In this document: positions 30,518-39,548 of the stretch, in pieces
Numbering within the stretch: position 1 is the stretch's first letter
Layout of the letters: each line of letters begins with the position of its first letter
Source of the DNA: an uncultured Coriobacteriaceae bacterium
GTDB taxonomy: Bacteria > Actinomycetota > Coriobacteriia > Coriobacteriales > Eggerthellaceae
Reading direction: 5' to 3'
Assembly (NCBI GenBank): GCA_902779135.1
Contig: CACZAR010000002.1
Span: forward strand, 1-53,172
DNA length: 53,172 nt
Position numbers and translations under genes: made by a program
The notes under the pieces: model-generated
Told to the model about the DNA's origin: nothing
Databases searched by the model: none
Seen by the model: only the letters and a program-made list of their open reading frames with translations

Positions 30518-33280
30518 CTACAAAATTCCTTTGATTTGTAGCGCGGTTTGTAAAACATTTCTTGCTTTGAGCGCTGCATTGTCCGAATATTCGCTGTCAA
30601 TTGCCTGCTCGAGCACGATGGCTACGACAACTTGCGGATCGTCAGCTGGTGCATAACCAACAAACCAGCTGTCGTCGGCTGCCTTGCCTGTTTCTGCCGT
30701 GCCCGTTTTACCTGCAACTTGAACACCCGAAAGTTGGGCGTTGAAGCCAGTGCCGTAATTGACGACATCCACGAGTACTGCCGAAACACGCTCCGCAGTT
30801 TGTTCGCTGACGGCGCGTTGGAACGCTGAGGGCGATGCCGTGTAGCTGCGCTGGCCGTTGGCGTTGTAGATGCCCTCGACGAGATACGGATGCATGATCG
30901 TGCCATCGTTTGCGATAGCGCATCCAACCATGGCCATTTCGAGCACAGTCGCGACGGGACCCGCCTCTGCTTCGTCGCCGACGGGTTGGCCGACGGCTGC
31001 CCAAGCAGTCTCCCAAACACTCATTTCTTTCGGGCTCGACATGATTGAAGAAGCGAGCGGGAGCTCGAAATCGATGTCTTTGTCAAAGCCGAACTTGTCG
31101 GCGCCTGCGACAAGCGTTTCTGCACCGATTTCAACGCCAAGCTGGGCAAATGCCGTGTTGGACGAATAGGCGGTCGCTTGGGCGAGCGTCAACATGCCAT
31201 AGTCATTGCCATCGAAGTTGCGCACGGTAGCATTGCCGAGTTCGATCTGGCCCGGGGAGTTGTAGACAGAGCTCTCGTTAGCGATGTCGTTTTCGAATGC
31301 AGTCGACAGCGTGATGATCTTAAACGTCGATCCAGGAGCGTATTGAGATTGGGTTGCGCGGTTGAGAAGCGCGGTTGTCGAGTCGCCTTCAGCGGCCGCA
31401 TCGAGCACAGCTTCGAAATCGGCGGCGTTGTAAGTCGGCGACGACGCCATGGCGAGCACCGCACCCGACTTCGGGTCGATGACGACGCATGCGCCGGTAT
31501 ACCCTTCAAGCGCCTGTTGGGCAGCGTTTTGGATGGTCGAGTCGATGGTCAGCACGACGTCGTTGCCCGGCTGCGTGATTCCCGCCTGGGTGTTGAGCAC
31601 GTCGAGCCAGCTTGCGAAGTTCTGCTCGCCGGCCAAAGCCTCGTTTTCGCTCGCCTCGATGCCGCTCATGCCGTACTTCGTAGAGTAGTAACCCACGACT
31701 TGCGAGGCCAGATTCCCGGCGGGGTAGGTGCGCTCGTACGTGCCGTCATCCAAGAGGACGCTTTCTGCCAATGTGGTGCCATCGTATGTCATAATGGTTC
31801 CGCGTTTGACGGTCGCCTCTTTTGCTAGCGTGTGGTTGTTGCCCGGCATGTTCTGGTATTCGCGTGCTTGCACGACCATGATCATCGTCAGGTTTGCGAC
31901 GAGCAGCGCGATAAGTACGGACAAGATGATGAGCGACGTCGTCAGACGCTTGCCGAGCGAAACGCGGCCGAGCACGCTGTTCGAATGCAGCATGCCAGTA
32001 GTCGCCATCTCCCGATCGACGCCCGTTCCCTCGTCACCGCATCGCAGTAGAAAACCTACTGCGATGAAGCTGGCCAGCAGTGAAGATCCACCTTGGCTGA
32101 CGAATGGCAAGGTGAGGCCCGTCAGAGGAATGAGCCGCGTGACGCCGCCGACGATGATGAAGGCCTGCAGGACGATGGTGGTCGTAAGGCCGACGGCAAC
32201 CATCGAGCTAAAATCGCTCTTCGCGCGCGCAGCTGTCAGATATCCGCGGATTGCGAAGCTCAGGTAAACGAGCAGGACGCCTGCGCTGCCCATGAGGCCG
32301 CATTCCTCGGCGATTGCAGCAAAGATGAAGTCGCTTTCGACGACGGGAATCTGATAAGCCAAACCGCGTCCGATTCCGACGCCGAACAAGTCGCCATCGG
32401 CCATCGAGTACAGGCCTTGGAGCATTTGATAGCCCGCACCTTGAGGGTCGGCAAACGGGTCGAGCCAGTTGGCTACGCGCACCTGCACGTGAGTGAAGCC
32501 CATATAGGCGCCGACGCAGCCGAGAATCATGAGCATGAAACCGATGACCAGGTAGAACTTCTTGCCCGTGGCAACATAGAGCATCGCCAGGAACACGAAG
32601 AAGAATACGAGTGCGCTGCCGAGGTCTTTCTCGAAGATGACGATGAGCAATGCAATTGCCCACATGACGAGCATCGGAGCGATGGTCTGGAAGTCGGGGA
32701 GCCTAAACGGCCCGATCCGCCACGTGAATACCGACAAGAGCTCTCGGTTGGACGCGAGGTAGCTTGCGAGGAACAGAACGATGACGACCTTGGCGAGCTC
32801 ACCGGGCTGGAACGAGAGCGGTCCGATTGACAACCAGATGCGGCTTCCGTAAATCTCTTGGCCAAGCCCGGGAACGAGCGGTGAGAGCAGCAAGATGAAA
32901 CCGAGAATCATCAGCGTGTATTTGTAGTTGGCAAGCTTCTCGAGTCGTCGCGAGAACGCAAGCACCAAGACCATGCAAAGAACGCCGACGAACAACCAAA
33001 TGACCTGGTTATATGCAAGGTCGGGAGCGAGCCTCGTCACAAAGGCGATGCCGATGCCTGCCAGCACGAACACAAGTGGCAAAATGGCCGGGTCGGCATC
33101 GGCTGCAAAAAAGCGCACAGCGATATGAGCCGCGATGAAGGCGACGAAAATCCCGATGGGCACGCCGAGCGTGGTCCATCCGAGCTGCTGGCCTTGATTG
33201 AGCGCAAGCATCGCAAACAACAGGATTACGATGGGCGCTCCCACGCACAGCAATATGAGCTCGAGATTGCGGCGCGTCAT
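30518..33280 (-). CDS. FtsW/RodA-family glycosyltransferase fused to a penicillin-binding protein
   Basis: A single 920-residue ORF. Residues 1 to about 415 are a SEDS protein with about ten helices (SRIWLSIGPLSFQPGELAK, EKDLGSALVFF, ESDFIFAAIAEECGL, IPLTGLTLPFVSQGGSSLL). After a linker and one more helix comes a class B-type transpeptidase with SxxK in APGSTFK, SxN in YSSNTAF and KTG in VAGKTGTAE. These are two adjacent genes (rodA and pbpA) in many actinobacteria. The fusion would couple glycan polymerisation and cross-linking in one chain. It overlaps the phosphatase gene by 4 nt (ATGA). Confidence 0.93.
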   Translation of the reverse strand: MTRRNLELILLCVGAPIVILLFAMLALNQGQQLGWTTLGVPIGIFVAFIAAHIAVRFFAADADPAILPLVFVLAGIGIAFVTRLAPDLAYNQVIWLFVGVLCMVLVLAFSRRLEKLANYKYTLMILGFILLLSPLVPGLGQEIYGSRIWLSIGPLSFQPGELAKVVIVLFLASYLASNRELLSVFTWRIGPFRLPDFQTIAPMLVMWAIALLIVIFEKDLGSALVFFFVFLAMLYVATGKKFYLVIGFMLMILGCVGAYMGFTHVQVRVANWLDPFADPQGAGYQMLQGLYSMADGDLFGVGIGRGLAYQIPVVESDFIFAAIAEECGLMGSAGVLLVYLSFAIRGYLTAARAKSDFSSMVAVGLTTTIVLQAFIIVGGVTRLIPLTGLTLPFVSQGGSSLLASFIAVGFLLRCGDEGTGVDREMATTGMLHSNSVLGRVSLGKRLTTSLIILSVLIALLVANLTMIMVVQAREYQNMPGNNHTLAKEATVKRGTIMTYDGTTLAESVLLDDGTYERTYPAGNLASQVVGYYSTKYGMSGIEASENEALAGEQNFASWLDVLNTQAGITQPGNDVVLTIDSTIQNAAQQALEGYTGACVVIDPKSGAVLAMASSPTYNAADFEAVLDAAAEGDSTTALLNRATQSQYAPGSTFKIITLSTAFENDIANESSVYNSPGQIELGNATVRNFDGNDYGMLTLAQATAYSSNTAFAQLGVEIGAETLVAGADKFGFDKDIDFELPLASSIMSSPKEMSVWETAWAAVGQPVGDEAEAGPVATVLEMAMVGCAIANDGTIMHPYLVEGIYNANGQRSYTASPSAFQRAVSEQTAERVSAVLVDVVNYGTGFNAQLSGVQVAGKTGTAETGKAADDSWFVGYAPADDPQVVVAIVLEQAIDSEYSDNAALKARNVLQTALQIKGIL

Positions 33281-34395
33281 GCGGTCGAGGCCTCCTTGGA
33301 TTTAGACTCGAGGTCTTCCTTGTATGTCTCGACGAGCTCTTCAGCTTCTTCGACGCTCGACACGCGCATGCCTTCGCGGATTCTCTCGGCTGCGGATGGC
33401 GGCAAATCGTCGACGGCGACATTTGACACCACGACAAGCTCCGAATACGAGAAGCCCAGCACATCGCCCGGTACGCCACGGTAGACGGCGACCTTGCCGT
33501 CTTCTTCGGTGAGATATGCCGTGTTGTGGAGATAGGTGTACCCACCCCATGCAGCGGCGGCAATTATGCCGATGAGCAGCAGGATGACGAAAGCAACGGT
33601 GATGAACGTGCGACGTTTGACCTTCCGACGCGCTTTGTCGCCCAAGCCGATGGCGTTGGCGACGACGACGGTGACGTTGTCAGTGCCGCCCGCTGCAATA
33701 GCCTCGTTCACCAAGGCGGCAGCGCAGCGCTGAGGGTCGGCAACGCGGTTCATGATCGCTTCGATGTCCGCATCTTCGACCATCGATGTCAGGCCGTCGG
33801 AGCACAACATGAGCCGGTCACCCGTCTCGACGCGGATCTCGTAAAGGTCGGGCACCATGTCGGGGTCGTTGCCCAATGCGCGCGTGATGACCGAGCGGTT
33901 CGGGTGGAAGCGTGCTTCCTCTGGTGTGATTTGACCCGATTCAATCATGTTGGCCATGAGGCTGTGGTCGCGCGTGATTTGCGAAAGCTTGCCGCCGTGC
34001 AAAAGATAGGCACGCGAGTCGCCAACTTGCGCTATGACGAGCTTGTCAGCTTCGAGCATTGCGGCCGTGCAGGTCGTGCCCATGCCCTCGCGGCCTTCGC
34101 CCGTGAGTGCGGCTGTGATGATGTCGCGGTTCGCCTGCTCAACGGCTTGGCCGAGCTCTTCGGCGTCGGCATGTTTCGGGGCGCACTCCGCGACGGTCTT
34201 GACGCAGATTTCGGATGCAACCTCGCCGGCTGCATGGCCACCCATGCCGTCAGCGACGACGAACAGCGGGGGAGTCACGATGAGCGAATCCTCGTTCTGC
34301 TCGCGGACGCAACCGATGTCGGTGCGGCTGCCGAACTGGGTAACCGCGCCCGTACGCGTGCGTTCAGTGGAACGATATGAGCTTGATCTTGCCAT
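33277..34395 (-). CDS. pstP: PP2C-family serine/threonine phosphatase (PstP-like)
   Basis: A 372-residue membrane-bound PP2C phosphatase that reverses PknB phosphorylation. Metal-binding motifs are VREQNEDS, VADGMGGHAAGE, GDSRAYL, CSDGLTSM and GGTDNVTVVV. A helix at about residues 264-288 (FITVAFVILLLIGIIAAAAWGG) anchors it, with a ~85-residue extracytoplasmic tail. It starts directly after the fhaB stop and overlaps the FtsW-PBP gene. Confidence 0.93.
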   Translation of the reverse strand: MARSSSYRSTERTRTGAVTQFGSRTDIGCVREQNEDSLIVTPPLFVVADGMGGHAAGEVASEICVKTVAECAPKHADAEELGQAVEQANRDIITAALTGEGREGMGTTCTAAMLEADKLVIAQVGDSRAYLLHGGKLSQITRDHSLMANMIESGQITPEEARFHPNRSVITRALGNDPDMVPDLYEIRVETGDRLMLCSDGLTSMVEDADIEAIMNRVADPQRCAAALVNEAIAAGGTDNVTVVVANAIGLGDKARRKVKRRTFITVAFVILLLIGIIAAAAWGGYTYLHNTAYLTEEDGKVAVYRGVPGDVLGFSYSELVVVSNVAVDDLPPSAAERIREGMRVSSVEEAEELVETYKEDLESKSKEASTA

Positions 34396-34809
34396 TTAGT
34401 TGCGCCTCACGCGAATCGAGACGTCGCCGATGGTGACGACGTCATTTTCAGACAGCGCAACCGGATCGGAAATGCGTTGGCCGTTGACGGTAGTGCCGTT
34501 TGTCGAGCCCAGATCCTCGACGAACAGGTTTTGACCCATGAGTGTGAACCGCGCGTGGCGCGCCGAAACGTAGCCAGCTGCGATGACGATGTCTGCATTG
34601 GGGGAGCGACCCACGATGACGGGGCCGCGTACGACGATCGATACGCCGCGCAGCTCCTTGGGGCCTTTCTCAACCGAGAGGTTCCAAGTGCGTTCCTTCT
34701 TGCGTTGGCCGCGCACCAGACCGATTCCCGTGCGCATGATGGCAAAGAGGAACAGGTAGAGCAATGCGACGAAGAGCAGACGTCCGATGAGCAGAACGAC
34801 GTCTATCAA
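34396..34809 (-). CDS. fhaB: FHA-domain protein with N-terminal membrane anchor (FhaB/FipA-like)
   Basis: A 137-residue protein: one N-terminal helix (about residues 4-25) followed by a forkhead-associated domain with GPVIVGRSPNADIVI, SARHARF and DLGSTNGTTVNG, the residues that bind phosphothreonine. In actinobacteria FhaB is a PknB substrate tied to cell division. The start is a TTG at 34809 behind GGGAGG, since no ATG is available. It joins the phosphatase gene with no gap. Confidence 0.88.
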   Translation of the reverse strand: MIDVVLLIGRLLFVALLYLFLFAIMRTGIGLVRGQRKKERTWNLSVEKGPKELRGVSIVVRGPVIVGRSPNADIVIAAGYVSARHARFTLMGQNLFVEDLGSTNGTTVNGQRISDPVALSENDVVTIGDVSIRVRRN

Positions 34810-34888
34810 TGGTGCCTCCCTTGTGTCGTGCGGATTTGGTTCATTACGTGGTTCGTTTTAGGTTCGTTCGGTGGGGTATTCGATCATC

Positions 34889-34908
34889 GGGGCGTCTCTC
34901 GACGCCCC
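34889..34908. other. Hairpin between fhaA and fhaB
   Basis: A perfect 8-bp stem GGGGCGTC / GACGCCCC with a 4-nt loop and no T run on the minus strand. It may reduce read-through or mark a processing site. Confidence 0.45.
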
Positions 34909-34928
34909 ATTTGGTTTCAAGCAAACGG

Positions 34929-36047
34929 TTAGTAGACCGTGAACTGGAAATCGGTTTTGCCAATCGTGACGACGTCGCCCGGGTACAAAGGATGCGACGC
35001 AATCGAAATTCCGTTCACAAGCGTTCCGTTCATCGACTTCAAGTCGGTGATGGTCCAGATGCCCTGTGTCGTAAGACGCAATTCGGCGTGCTTGCGGCTC
35101 GCGTTGATATCCTGGACGACGATGTCGTTATGAGAATCGCGGCCCATGGTGATGAGCGTGCCGGCGAGATCGTACGGACGCTGGTAGGTCAAGTCGATGA
35201 GGCGTGCATGCACGATTCTCCGGTTGGGCGTGGGATTAGCGCCGCCGACAAATGCCGCCGTGTTGGGCTGCTGGGCTACGGGCTGGGGCTCGGGCGTTGC
35301 GATGCTTTGAGGATACGCGTAGCCATCGTCGACGAATTCACCGCTATCAGCCGCTTTGTCGCGGTAGTCTTCGAAGTCTTCGCTGTTGAACGTGTACTCA
35401 CCGTAGTCGATCGAGCGGTCGATCTCCTCTTCGGGCACGTACGGCAGCGGAGGCTTGCGCTGCGGGGGAGCGGGTTCAGGCTCGGGCTCGATGAAGTCAA
35501 GGTATCCACTTGCCCATGCCTCTTCGGCGTAAGCTTCTTGCTGTTGCGGTTGCTGTTGGTAGCCTTGCGGGGCTTGCTGATCTTGCTGGTGGTTCTGGGG
35601 GGCCTGCTGCGCGTACTGCGGACGTGGGGCGATGCCGTAGCGTTGCATCTCCTCGTCGCGCAACTGCGCAACGATGGGGGCGGCCACCAGCTCGGCGATG
35701 ACGTCGAACTTTCCATGCCTCAAACCATCGTCGACGACGAAGCGCACCAGCGGCTCGCCATCCATGACCAGGCCTTGCTCCATGGCTTTGGCGCTCAGGT
35801 ACGTTTCGGTTTCGCCTGCAAGTGTCGGGTAATAGCCGAACAGACGCGCATCGTCATCAGGGTTGACGAGCACCGTGTAGAGCGTGGGCGCATATTCGCG
35901 GCCAGCGCCGACCATGGTTTCGCGCCTCATCTGCTTCTCTGCTTTTTTGGCAATTTGAACTGGAGAGATAGGCGCTTTCGACATTTTGCCGGCTGCACCT
36001 TCGAAGGTGTCTTCCATCCGGTTCTCGAACTTCGAGAAAATACCCAT
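34929..36047 (-). CDS. fhaA: DUF3662 and FHA-domain protein (FhaA-like)
   Basis: A 372-residue soluble protein. The N-terminal ~110 residues form the DUF3662 domain (MGIFSKFENRMEDTFEGAAGK, QIAKKAEKQMRRET). A long Gln/Pro/Glu-rich linker follows (about 150-265), then a C-terminal FHA domain with LITMGRDSHNDIVV, ASRKHAEL and DLKSMNGTLVNG. FhaA homologues bind phosphorylated cell-wall proteins. The ATG at 36047 has AAAGGAG upstream; the further 36 residues of open frame are rejected. It is first in the minus-strand cluster, 119 bp from fhaB, a gap holding a hairpin at 34889-34908. Confidence 0.92.
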   Translation of the reverse strand: MGIFSKFENRMEDTFEGAAGKMSKAPISPVQIAKKAEKQMRRETMVGAGREYAPTLYTVLVNPDDDARLFGYYPTLAGETETYLSAKAMEQGLVMDGEPLVRFVVDDGLRHGKFDVIAELVAAPIVAQLRDEEMQRYGIAPRPQYAQQAPQNHQQDQQAPQGYQQQPQQQEAYAEEAWASGYLDFIEPEPEPAPPQRKPPLPYVPEEEIDRSIDYGEYTFNSEDFEDYRDKAADSGEFVDDGYAYPQSIATPEPQPVAQQPNTAAFVGGANPTPNRRIVHARLIDLTYQRPYDLAGTLITMGRDSHNDIVVQDINASRKHAELRLTTQGIWTITDLKSMNGTLVNGISIASHPLYPGDVVTIGKTDFQFTVY

Positions 36048-36174
36048 TGCTACTCCTTTTTCACTGCGTTTAACGAGCTGTTTCTCGTGTATATAGTTAG
36101 CTGTATTATCCTCTAGTTCGCAGCGTTTTTTCAAGTTGTTGCCATCCTTCCACAAGATTCATGCCGAAACCAAT

Positions 36175-36214
36175 CAAAAGGGATTGCTCCTTTTGGCGAG
36201 GTTCTGGGTATTAC
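36175..36214 (+). promoter_or_regulatory. Hairpin / motif upstream of sigma factor B
   Basis: The sequence GGATTGCTCCTTTTGG nearly repeats the motif before sigma factor A (15180-15192), and in both places the flanks can pair across an ATTGC loop. Here a TATTAC follows 19 nt after TTGCTC. The rest of 36048-36276 shows nothing else recognisable. Confidence 0.4.
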
Positions 36215-36276
36215 ATGAGAGCGGGTTTGCGCAAAGGAATAATTATGGGGGTTAAGGCTCGCGTTCTTCGCTTGCC

Positions 36277-36305
36277 TTGACAGTTGCAAACGATGATATG
36301 ATTAT
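36277..36305 (+). promoter_or_regulatory. Promoter of NHLM module B
   Basis: A perfect TTGACA, 17-bp spacer and GATTAT, 43 bp upstream of the sigma-factor start. It looks like a housekeeping promoter rather than an ECF one. Confidence 0.6.
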
Positions 36306-36347
36306 CCTTGGATTATCAGGAATCTTCTCTGGCAGGGGTCTTTGGAC

Positions 36348-36842
36348 ATGGACGACCGCCAACTCGAAAACCTGTACCGCGCCAACTTCCAGAGGGTGTA
36401 TAACTACGCCTACTACTCGTTGCTGAATTCTGCCGAAGCCGAGGATGTGACCAGCGCGGTTTTCGTCAAGGTCGTCGCGAACATCGACAAGTATGATGCC
36501 TCTCGGGCCTCGTTCGGCACGTGGATCACGCGCATTGCCCATAACGTTTTGGTCGATTACCACCGCACGCGCAAACCGACCGTGTCGCTCGAAAAAGTCG
36601 TGGTCGACGAGCCTGCGGTCGAAGATGACTATCCTGTGTTGGATGACCGGCAACAACGCGTCGCCAAACTGCTCGCTTGCCTCTCGGAGCAAGATCGCGA
36701 ACTGATATACCTGAAGTACTACCAAGAAAAGAAGAACGTCGAAATTGCGCAGTTGCTCGACATGAATCCATCGACGGTCGCTACGCGCCTGCGACGAGCG
36801 CTCATCGCCATGCGCGCTTGCGCTGAAGAGGAAACCTCATGA
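36348..36842 (+). CDS. ECF-like sigma-70 factor of module B
   Basis: A 164-residue sigma factor, paralogous to the one at 15243. Region 2 runs from LYRANFQRVYNYAYYSLLNSAEAEDVTSAVF to FGTWITRIAHNVLVDYHRTRK. Region 4 has LACLSEQDRELIYLKYYQEKK and VEIAQLLDMNPSTVATRLRRAL. The C-termini of both end in an M/RAC(A/V)E-type sequence. The ATG at 36348 follows CAGGGG; a TTG two codons earlier is possible. It overlaps the adaptor gene by 4 nt (ATGA), so it is translated with the exporter. No anti-sigma gene is seen. Confidence 0.88.
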   Translation: MDDRQLENLYRANFQRVYNYAYYSLLNSAEAEDVTSAVFVKVVANIDKYDASRASFGTWITRIAHNVLVDYHRTRKPTVSLEKVVVDEPAVEDDYPVLDDRQQRVAKLLACLSEQDRELIYLKYYQEKKNVEIAQLLDMNPSTVATRLRRALIAMRACAEEETS

Positions 36843-37390
36843 CGCAGGAGCGGGGATCTGGGCAAGTACAGCAGGGCGAACGGCAAGAACTGTTCCGGCA
36901 GACCGCTCTCGACCAGGCATCGGCGGCGACGGGGCTCGACGCATACATCAAGGCGGTACGGCCCAGCACGTGGCTCGTTGCCGTGGCGGCGGTCATTGCC
37001 ATGGTGGCCTTGCTCATCTGGGGCTTCACCGCCAAGGTGGCTACGACCATAAACGACAACGGTGTCGTGCACGACGGCCAGGTGGTCAGCTACCTGACCG
37101 AGCAGAACCGAAAGGAAGTCAGTGTCGGAGATCGCGCGCTCGTCGACAACGAAGAAGCGACTGTCGTCGACGTGTCCAAGACACCGCTTTCTTCGCGCGA
37201 TGCTGGGGCTGTGGCTAATGACGAGTACACACTCGAAATGCTCAAGCTCGAGGACTGGAATTACCCCGTGTACCTGACCATGGACAACTTGCCCAAGGAA
37301 GGTACCCTGGTCGACGTGATGATCACGACTGACGAGGTGGCGCCCATTTCGTTCCTTCTCGACTCGGAGCTGGGCAATGAATCGAGCTAA
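36839..37390 (+). CDS. NHLM-type secretion adaptor (HlyD-like), module B
   Basis: A 183-residue homologue of the adaptor at 15787. It has a cytosolic N-terminus of ~44 residues, a helix at about 45-66 (WLVAVAAVIAMVALLIWGF), then an extracytoplasmic beta-rich part beginning KVATTINDNGVVHDGQ. Both adaptors end in a similar VxITTxxxAPISFLL / VSITTERIAPISLIL stretch. It overlaps the sigma factor gene and, by 14 nt, the peptidase transporter gene. Confidence 0.8.
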   Translation: MTQERGSGQVQQGERQELFRQTALDQASAATGLDAYIKAVRPSTWLVAVAAVIAMVALLIWGFTAKVATTINDNGVVHDGQVVSYLTEQNRKEVSVGDRALVDNEEATVVDVSKTPLSSRDAGAVANDEYTLEMLKLEDWNYPVYLTMDNLPKEGTLVDVMITTDEVAPISFLLDSELGNESS

Positions 37391-39548
37391 AGGGCCCATC
37401 CGCACCGTTCCCATGGTCATGCAGATGGAGGCGCTCGAATGCGGTGCCGCCTGCTTGGCCATGATTCTCGCGTATCACGGCAAGTGGGTAGGGCTTGACC
37501 AAGTGCGCCACGACTGCGGCGTGTCGCGCGACGGCTCGCGCGCGGTCAACATCCTGAAGGCGGCTCGTTCCTACGGACTCGTGGCCGATGGCTACAGTCT
37601 CGATCCCGAATCGCTTGCGACTATGCCGCTGCCCTGCATCATCCATTGGAATTTCAACCATTTCGTTGTGCTGAAGGGCTTCACGGGCAAATGGGCCTAT
37701 CTCAACGATCCCGCACGCGGTTCGATTCGTGTGTCGCTCGAAGAGTTCGACCGTTCGTTCACGGGTATTGCGCTGTGCTTCGAACCGGGCGAGTCGTTCG
37801 AGGAAGGGGGTAAGCCGGCAAGCGTCGTCTCATTCGCGCGCTCACGTCTCAAAGGCGCTGCCGGTCCCACCGTTGTCATCGCCATTGCCGCCGTTATTGG
37901 GGCGTTTGCTGGCATCGCCAATGCAACGTTCTCGCGTGTGTTCATGGACCGCATCCTGACGGGCATCGACCAGAATTGGCTCGTGCCGCTCGTCGTGTTG
38001 ATGGCTATCGTCGCTATCTTGCAGTGCATCGCCGCCGGCATCAACTCTGTCAGCGCGCTGCGCGTGCGGGGGAAGTTTGCCGTTTCTGCAAGCACTGAAT
38101 TCGTTTGGCACCTGCTGCGGCTCCCCGTGTCGTTTTACGAGCAGCACAACATCGGTGACTTGCAGCAGCGCCAATCCGAGAACGAGAGCGTCGCCTACAC
38201 GCTCATCTCGCAGCTAGCCCCCGTGATGCTCAACGTGGTTCTTCTCGTGGTGTACCTGGTCGTCATGGTGCGCTACAGCTTGATGCTGACGCTGGTTGGG
38301 TTGTTCACCGTTGTGGTGAACCTGTTCGTGGTCAACGCCACAGCTCGTGCCCGTGTCAACGTCACGCGCGTGCAATTGCGCGACAACGGTCGGCTGTACT
38401 CGTCGACGATCGGCGGCATCGACCAAATCGAAAGCATTAAGGCCTCGGGTGCCGAAGACGGCTATTTCGCCCAGTGGAGCGGTTATCAGGCGGCGCTCGC
38501 AGCGACCCAAGCGCGTTTGGCCAACATCACGCAATATCTCGGGGCGCTCCCCTCGGCCTTGGTTCAGTTGACGAACGTCATCGTGTTGACCCTGGGCGTG
38601 TGGCTCATCATGGAAGGCGAGTTCTCGGTGGGCATGTTGCTGGCGTTCCAGAGCCTGCTTTCGCAGTTCTTCTCACCCATCAACTCGCTCCTCTCGCTCA
38701 ATCAACAGGTGCAGGAAATGCGCACGTCGATGGAGCGCATCGATGATGTGTTAAAGAGCGAGCCCGATGTCCCGGACGACATCGAAGATTGCCGTCCTTC
38801 GGGAGAAAAACTCTCGGGCAAGCTTGACGTCGCTGGACTGACGTTTGGCTACTCTCCGCTTGGGGCGCCAGTCATTTCCAGCTTCGATTTGCACGTGAAA
38901 CCGGGTGAGTGGGCCGCACTCGTCGGTGACTCCGGATGTGGGAAATCGACCATCGCCAAGCTGATTGCGGGTTTGTACAAACCTTGGGAGGGGTCGGTGT
39001 CGTTTGACGACATTCCCGCTGAAGAGGTGCCGCGCATGAAGCTCAAGCGGTCTCTTTCAGTTGTCGATCAAGACATCGTGCTGTTCGACGGCACCATTAT
39101 GGACAACTTGCGTCTGTGGGACGGCTCGATCGACGAAGCCGATGTGTTCCGCGGCGCGCGTGATGCGTCCATACATGAGGCCATTGTGGCGCGGCCCGAT
39201 GGATACGACCAGGCGGTCACATCCGATGGAGCCAATTATTCGGGTGGAGAACGCCAACGTCTCGAAATAGCCCGCGCCTTGTCCCAAAATCCCACGATCA
39301 TGATCCTTGACGAGGCCACGAGTGCACTCGATGCCAAGACCGAGCAAGAGGTCATGCAGGCAATACGCGCACGCAACATCACGTGCATCGTGGTTGCGCA
39401 CCGCCTATCGACCATTCGCGATTGCAGTCAGATCGTGGTGCTCGAAAAGGGACACGTGGTGGAACGGGGCACGCATGACGAGCTGATGGGGCTCAACGGT
39501 CGTTATGCAGCGCTTGTGAACGACGGCGATACGGGAGGTGCGCGATGA
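37377..39548 (+). CDS. NHLM bacteriocin-system ABC transporter with C39 peptidase domain, module B
   Basis: A 723-residue peptidase-containing exporter closely similar to the product at 16297. The C39 triad is complete: Cys22 in LECGAAC, His95 in NFNHFVVL and Asp111 in LNDPARG. The membrane domain spans about residues 160-460. The ATPase domain has Walker A GDSGCGKST, signature YSGGERQR and Walker B IMILDEATSALD. It should remove the leader of the Nif11-type precursor at 42966 after its Gly-Gly and export the core. It overlaps both neighbours. Confidence 0.92.
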   Translation: MNRAKGPIRTVPMVMQMEALECGAACLAMILAYHGKWVGLDQVRHDCGVSRDGSRAVNILKAARSYGLVADGYSLDPESLATMPLPCIIHWNFNHFVVLKGFTGKWAYLNDPARGSIRVSLEEFDRSFTGIALCFEPGESFEEGGKPASVVSFARSRLKGAAGPTVVIAIAAVIGAFAGIANATFSRVFMDRILTGIDQNWLVPLVVLMAIVAILQCIAAGINSVSALRVRGKFAVSASTEFVWHLLRLPVSFYEQHNIGDLQQRQSENESVAYTLISQLAPVMLNVVLLVVYLVVMVRYSLMLTLVGLFTVVVNLFVVNATARARVNVTRVQLRDNGRLYSSTIGGIDQIESIKASGAEDGYFAQWSGYQAALAATQARLANITQYLGALPSALVQLTNVIVLTLGVWLIMEGEFSVGMLLAFQSLLSQFFSPINSLLSLNQQVQEMRTSMERIDDVLKSEPDVPDDIEDCRPSGEKLSGKLDVAGLTFGYSPLGAPVISSFDLHVKPGEWAALVGDSGCGKSTIAKLIAGLYKPWEGSVSFDDIPAEEVPRMKLKRSLSVVDQDIVLFDGTIMDNLRLWDGSIDEADVFRGARDASIHEAIVARPDGYDQAVTSDGANYSGGERQRLEIARALSQNPTIMILDEATSALDAKTEQEVMQAIRARNITCIVVAHRLSTIRDCSQIVVLEKGHVVERGTHDELMGLNGRYAALVNDGDTGGAR

